DNA of 7,355 nt from Clostridia bacterium (lineage in GTDB: Bacteria > Aerophobota > Aerophobia > Aerophobales > AE-B3A), in the NCBI GenBank assembly GCA_009618505.1, contig WJOQ01000020.1, forward strand, positions 1-7,355, in the 5' to 3' direction. The notes beneath the pieces were generated by a model. That model did no database searches. It was not told the origin of the DNA and saw only the letters and a list, made by a program, of their open reading frames with translations. Below are positions 7,042-7,355 of the stretch, piece by piece. A program made the position numbers and the translations under genes. Every line of letters starts with the position of its first letter. The stretch's first letter is position 1.

Positions 7042-7074
7042 CTTATCTCCTCTTTTCAGATTACTAACTGTTTT

Positions 7075-7119
7075 TTATATCACCCCCTTCAAGGTTAAAG
7101 CAGGCCTAAGTATATCCAC
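7075..7119 (-). other. Possible leader mini-ORF, 14 codons
   Basis: GTG start at 7119 with AGGAGG (7126-7131) 6 nt upstream, reading MDILRPALTLKGVI and ending in TAA. The strong ribosome site is notable, but the peptide resembles nothing I recognise. It could be a leader peptide, a remnant of a decayed gene, or chance. Confidence 0.25.
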
Positions 7120-7125
7120 CCCCTT
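7076..7125 (-). repeat. Pair of near-identical short direct repeats in the leader
   Basis: On the minus strand AAGGGGGTGGATATA (7111-7125) recurs as AAGGGGGTGATATA (7076-7089), differing by one G. The copies start 36 bases apart. They lie upstream of the binding-protein gene and could be a tandem protein-binding site. They also mark the start and end of a 14-codon mini-ORF, so the match could be incidental to purine-rich sequence. Confidence 0.5.
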
Positions 7126-7143
7126 CCTCCTACTTTACTCAAT

Positions 7144-7188
7144 CTAAAATAATATACTTAAATCTTTACACCGGTATTTCGGCATCAT
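7144..7188 (-). other. Possible mini-ORF coupled to the regulator stop
   Basis: The regulator ends with AAG-GAG-AGG-TAA, and the next bases are GATGATG. An ATG at 7188 (or 7185) therefore lies 1-4 bases behind the stop, with the Shine-Dalgarno embedded in the last regulator codons. The frame reads MMPKYRCKDLSILF and stops at TAG (7144-7146). This arrangement usually marks a translationally coupled downstream gene, yet this one ends after 14 residues. It may be a broken partner gene, or chance. Confidence 0.25.
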
Positions 7189-7189
7189 C

Positions 7190-7355
7190 TTACCTCTCCT
7201 TTATTTGTTTCTTTAGTTTTTCCTTTTTGGCTTTATAGAACTGGGAAAGCTCTTTATCAAATGTTCCTCTATCAAGGTCCAGAATCTCAACAATCTTCTT
7301 AATCATTTTCTTAGAAGGAACAAGTCCTCCTATCTCATACTGTGAAATATAGATT
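7190..7355 (-). CDS. XRE-type helix-turn-helix regulator, C-terminal part (5' end beyond window)
   Basis: Partial gene; the last 54 codons are visible, ending in TAA at 7190-7192. The peptide begins IYISQYEIGGLVPSKKMIKKI, matching the recognition-helix half of XRE/Cro-C1-type domains, where a pattern like IS-Q-E-G-xx-PS-xxx-L-xx-I-A is typical. VEILDLDRGTF matches the following helix ending near LG(V). It then runs into a Lys/Glu-rich tail of about 20 residues (KAKKEKLKKQIKER), probably a helix. It would be a cytoplasmic DNA-binding protein. Same strand as, and 259 nt upstream of, the transporter operon, so it could control the operon. It could equally be an unrelated gene, such as an antitoxin. 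The N-terminal part and any extra domain are not visible. Confidence 0.7.
   Translation of the reverse strand, partial: IYISQYEIGGLVPSKKMIKKIVEILDLDRGTFDKELSQFYKAKKEKLKKQIKER

Larger units (their letters stand above)
6931..7189 (-). promoter_or_regulatory. Leader/intergenic region upstream of the transporter operon
   Basis: 259 bases without a full gene, between the regulator stop and the binding-protein start. It is purine-rich on the minus strand and carries several Shine-Dalgarno-like sites: AGGAGG near 7126-7131, AGGAGATAAG at 7042-7051 and AAGGAG at 6940-6945. AT-rich stretches such as TATAAGAT (minus strand, about 6998-7005) could be -10 elements, but none pairs with a convincing -35 box at 16-18 nt. 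No strong terminator hairpin was found after the regulator gene. The operon promoter probably lies here, or transcription reads through from the regulator gene; the sequence does not decide. Confidence 0.35.

Noticed and set aside
6931..7189. Catabolite-repression (cre-like) operator or riboswitch in the leader
   Set aside because: No cre-like palindrome and no conserved riboswitch core could be recognised by eye.
1..7355. CRISPR array, tRNA or rRNA gene, or insertion sequence
   Set aside because: No regularly spaced repeats, cloverleaf-type sequence, transposase motifs or terminal inverted repeats were seen.

Overview
The window holds one bacterial operon read leftwards on the minus strand. 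Both ends run into genes cut by the window edge. Spot counts put the DNA at about 30-50% G+C. Nearly every gene has a strong AGGAGG- or AAGGAG-type Shine-Dalgarno sequence. The solute-binding protein has an ordinary signal peptide ending in Ala-Phe-Ala, with no lipobox cysteine. Together these suit an anaerobic or thermophilic lineage such as Thermotogota or Atribacterota, or a Firmicutes relative. The sequence alone does not settle the taxon.

Layout in transcription order, right to left. The tail of an XRE-type helix-turn-helix regulator (>7355-7190) is followed by a 259-base leader (7189-6931). The leader has tiny Shine-Dalgarno-preceded reading frames and short direct repeats. Next comes a CUT1-type sugar ABC transporter: a secreted solute-binding protein (6930-5422), a MalF-like permease (5318-4395), a MalG-like permease (4393-3548) and a MalK-like ATPase (3490-2384). 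Three cytoplasmic enzymes follow: a VOC/glyoxalase-fold protein (2279-1827), a short-chain dehydrogenase (1761-973) and an FGGY-family pentulose-type kinase (890 to beyond position 1). A strong intercistronic hairpin (5338-5370) lies between the binding-protein gene and the permeases.

Working model (inference): a polyol or sugar is bound outside the membrane, imported, oxidised by the dehydrogenase to a ketose and phosphorylated by the kinase for central metabolism. The VOC protein has no assigned step in this route and is the least explained part. The substrate cannot be read from the sequence; a pentitol/pentulose or a related sugar is the best guess. The ATPase carries Glu instead of Gln in the Q-loop and His in the D-loop. 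No defence system, mobile element, CRISPR array or stable RNA gene was found. The most unusual signals are the VOC enzyme's place in the pathway, the ATPase variants, and the leader with its mini-ORFs.
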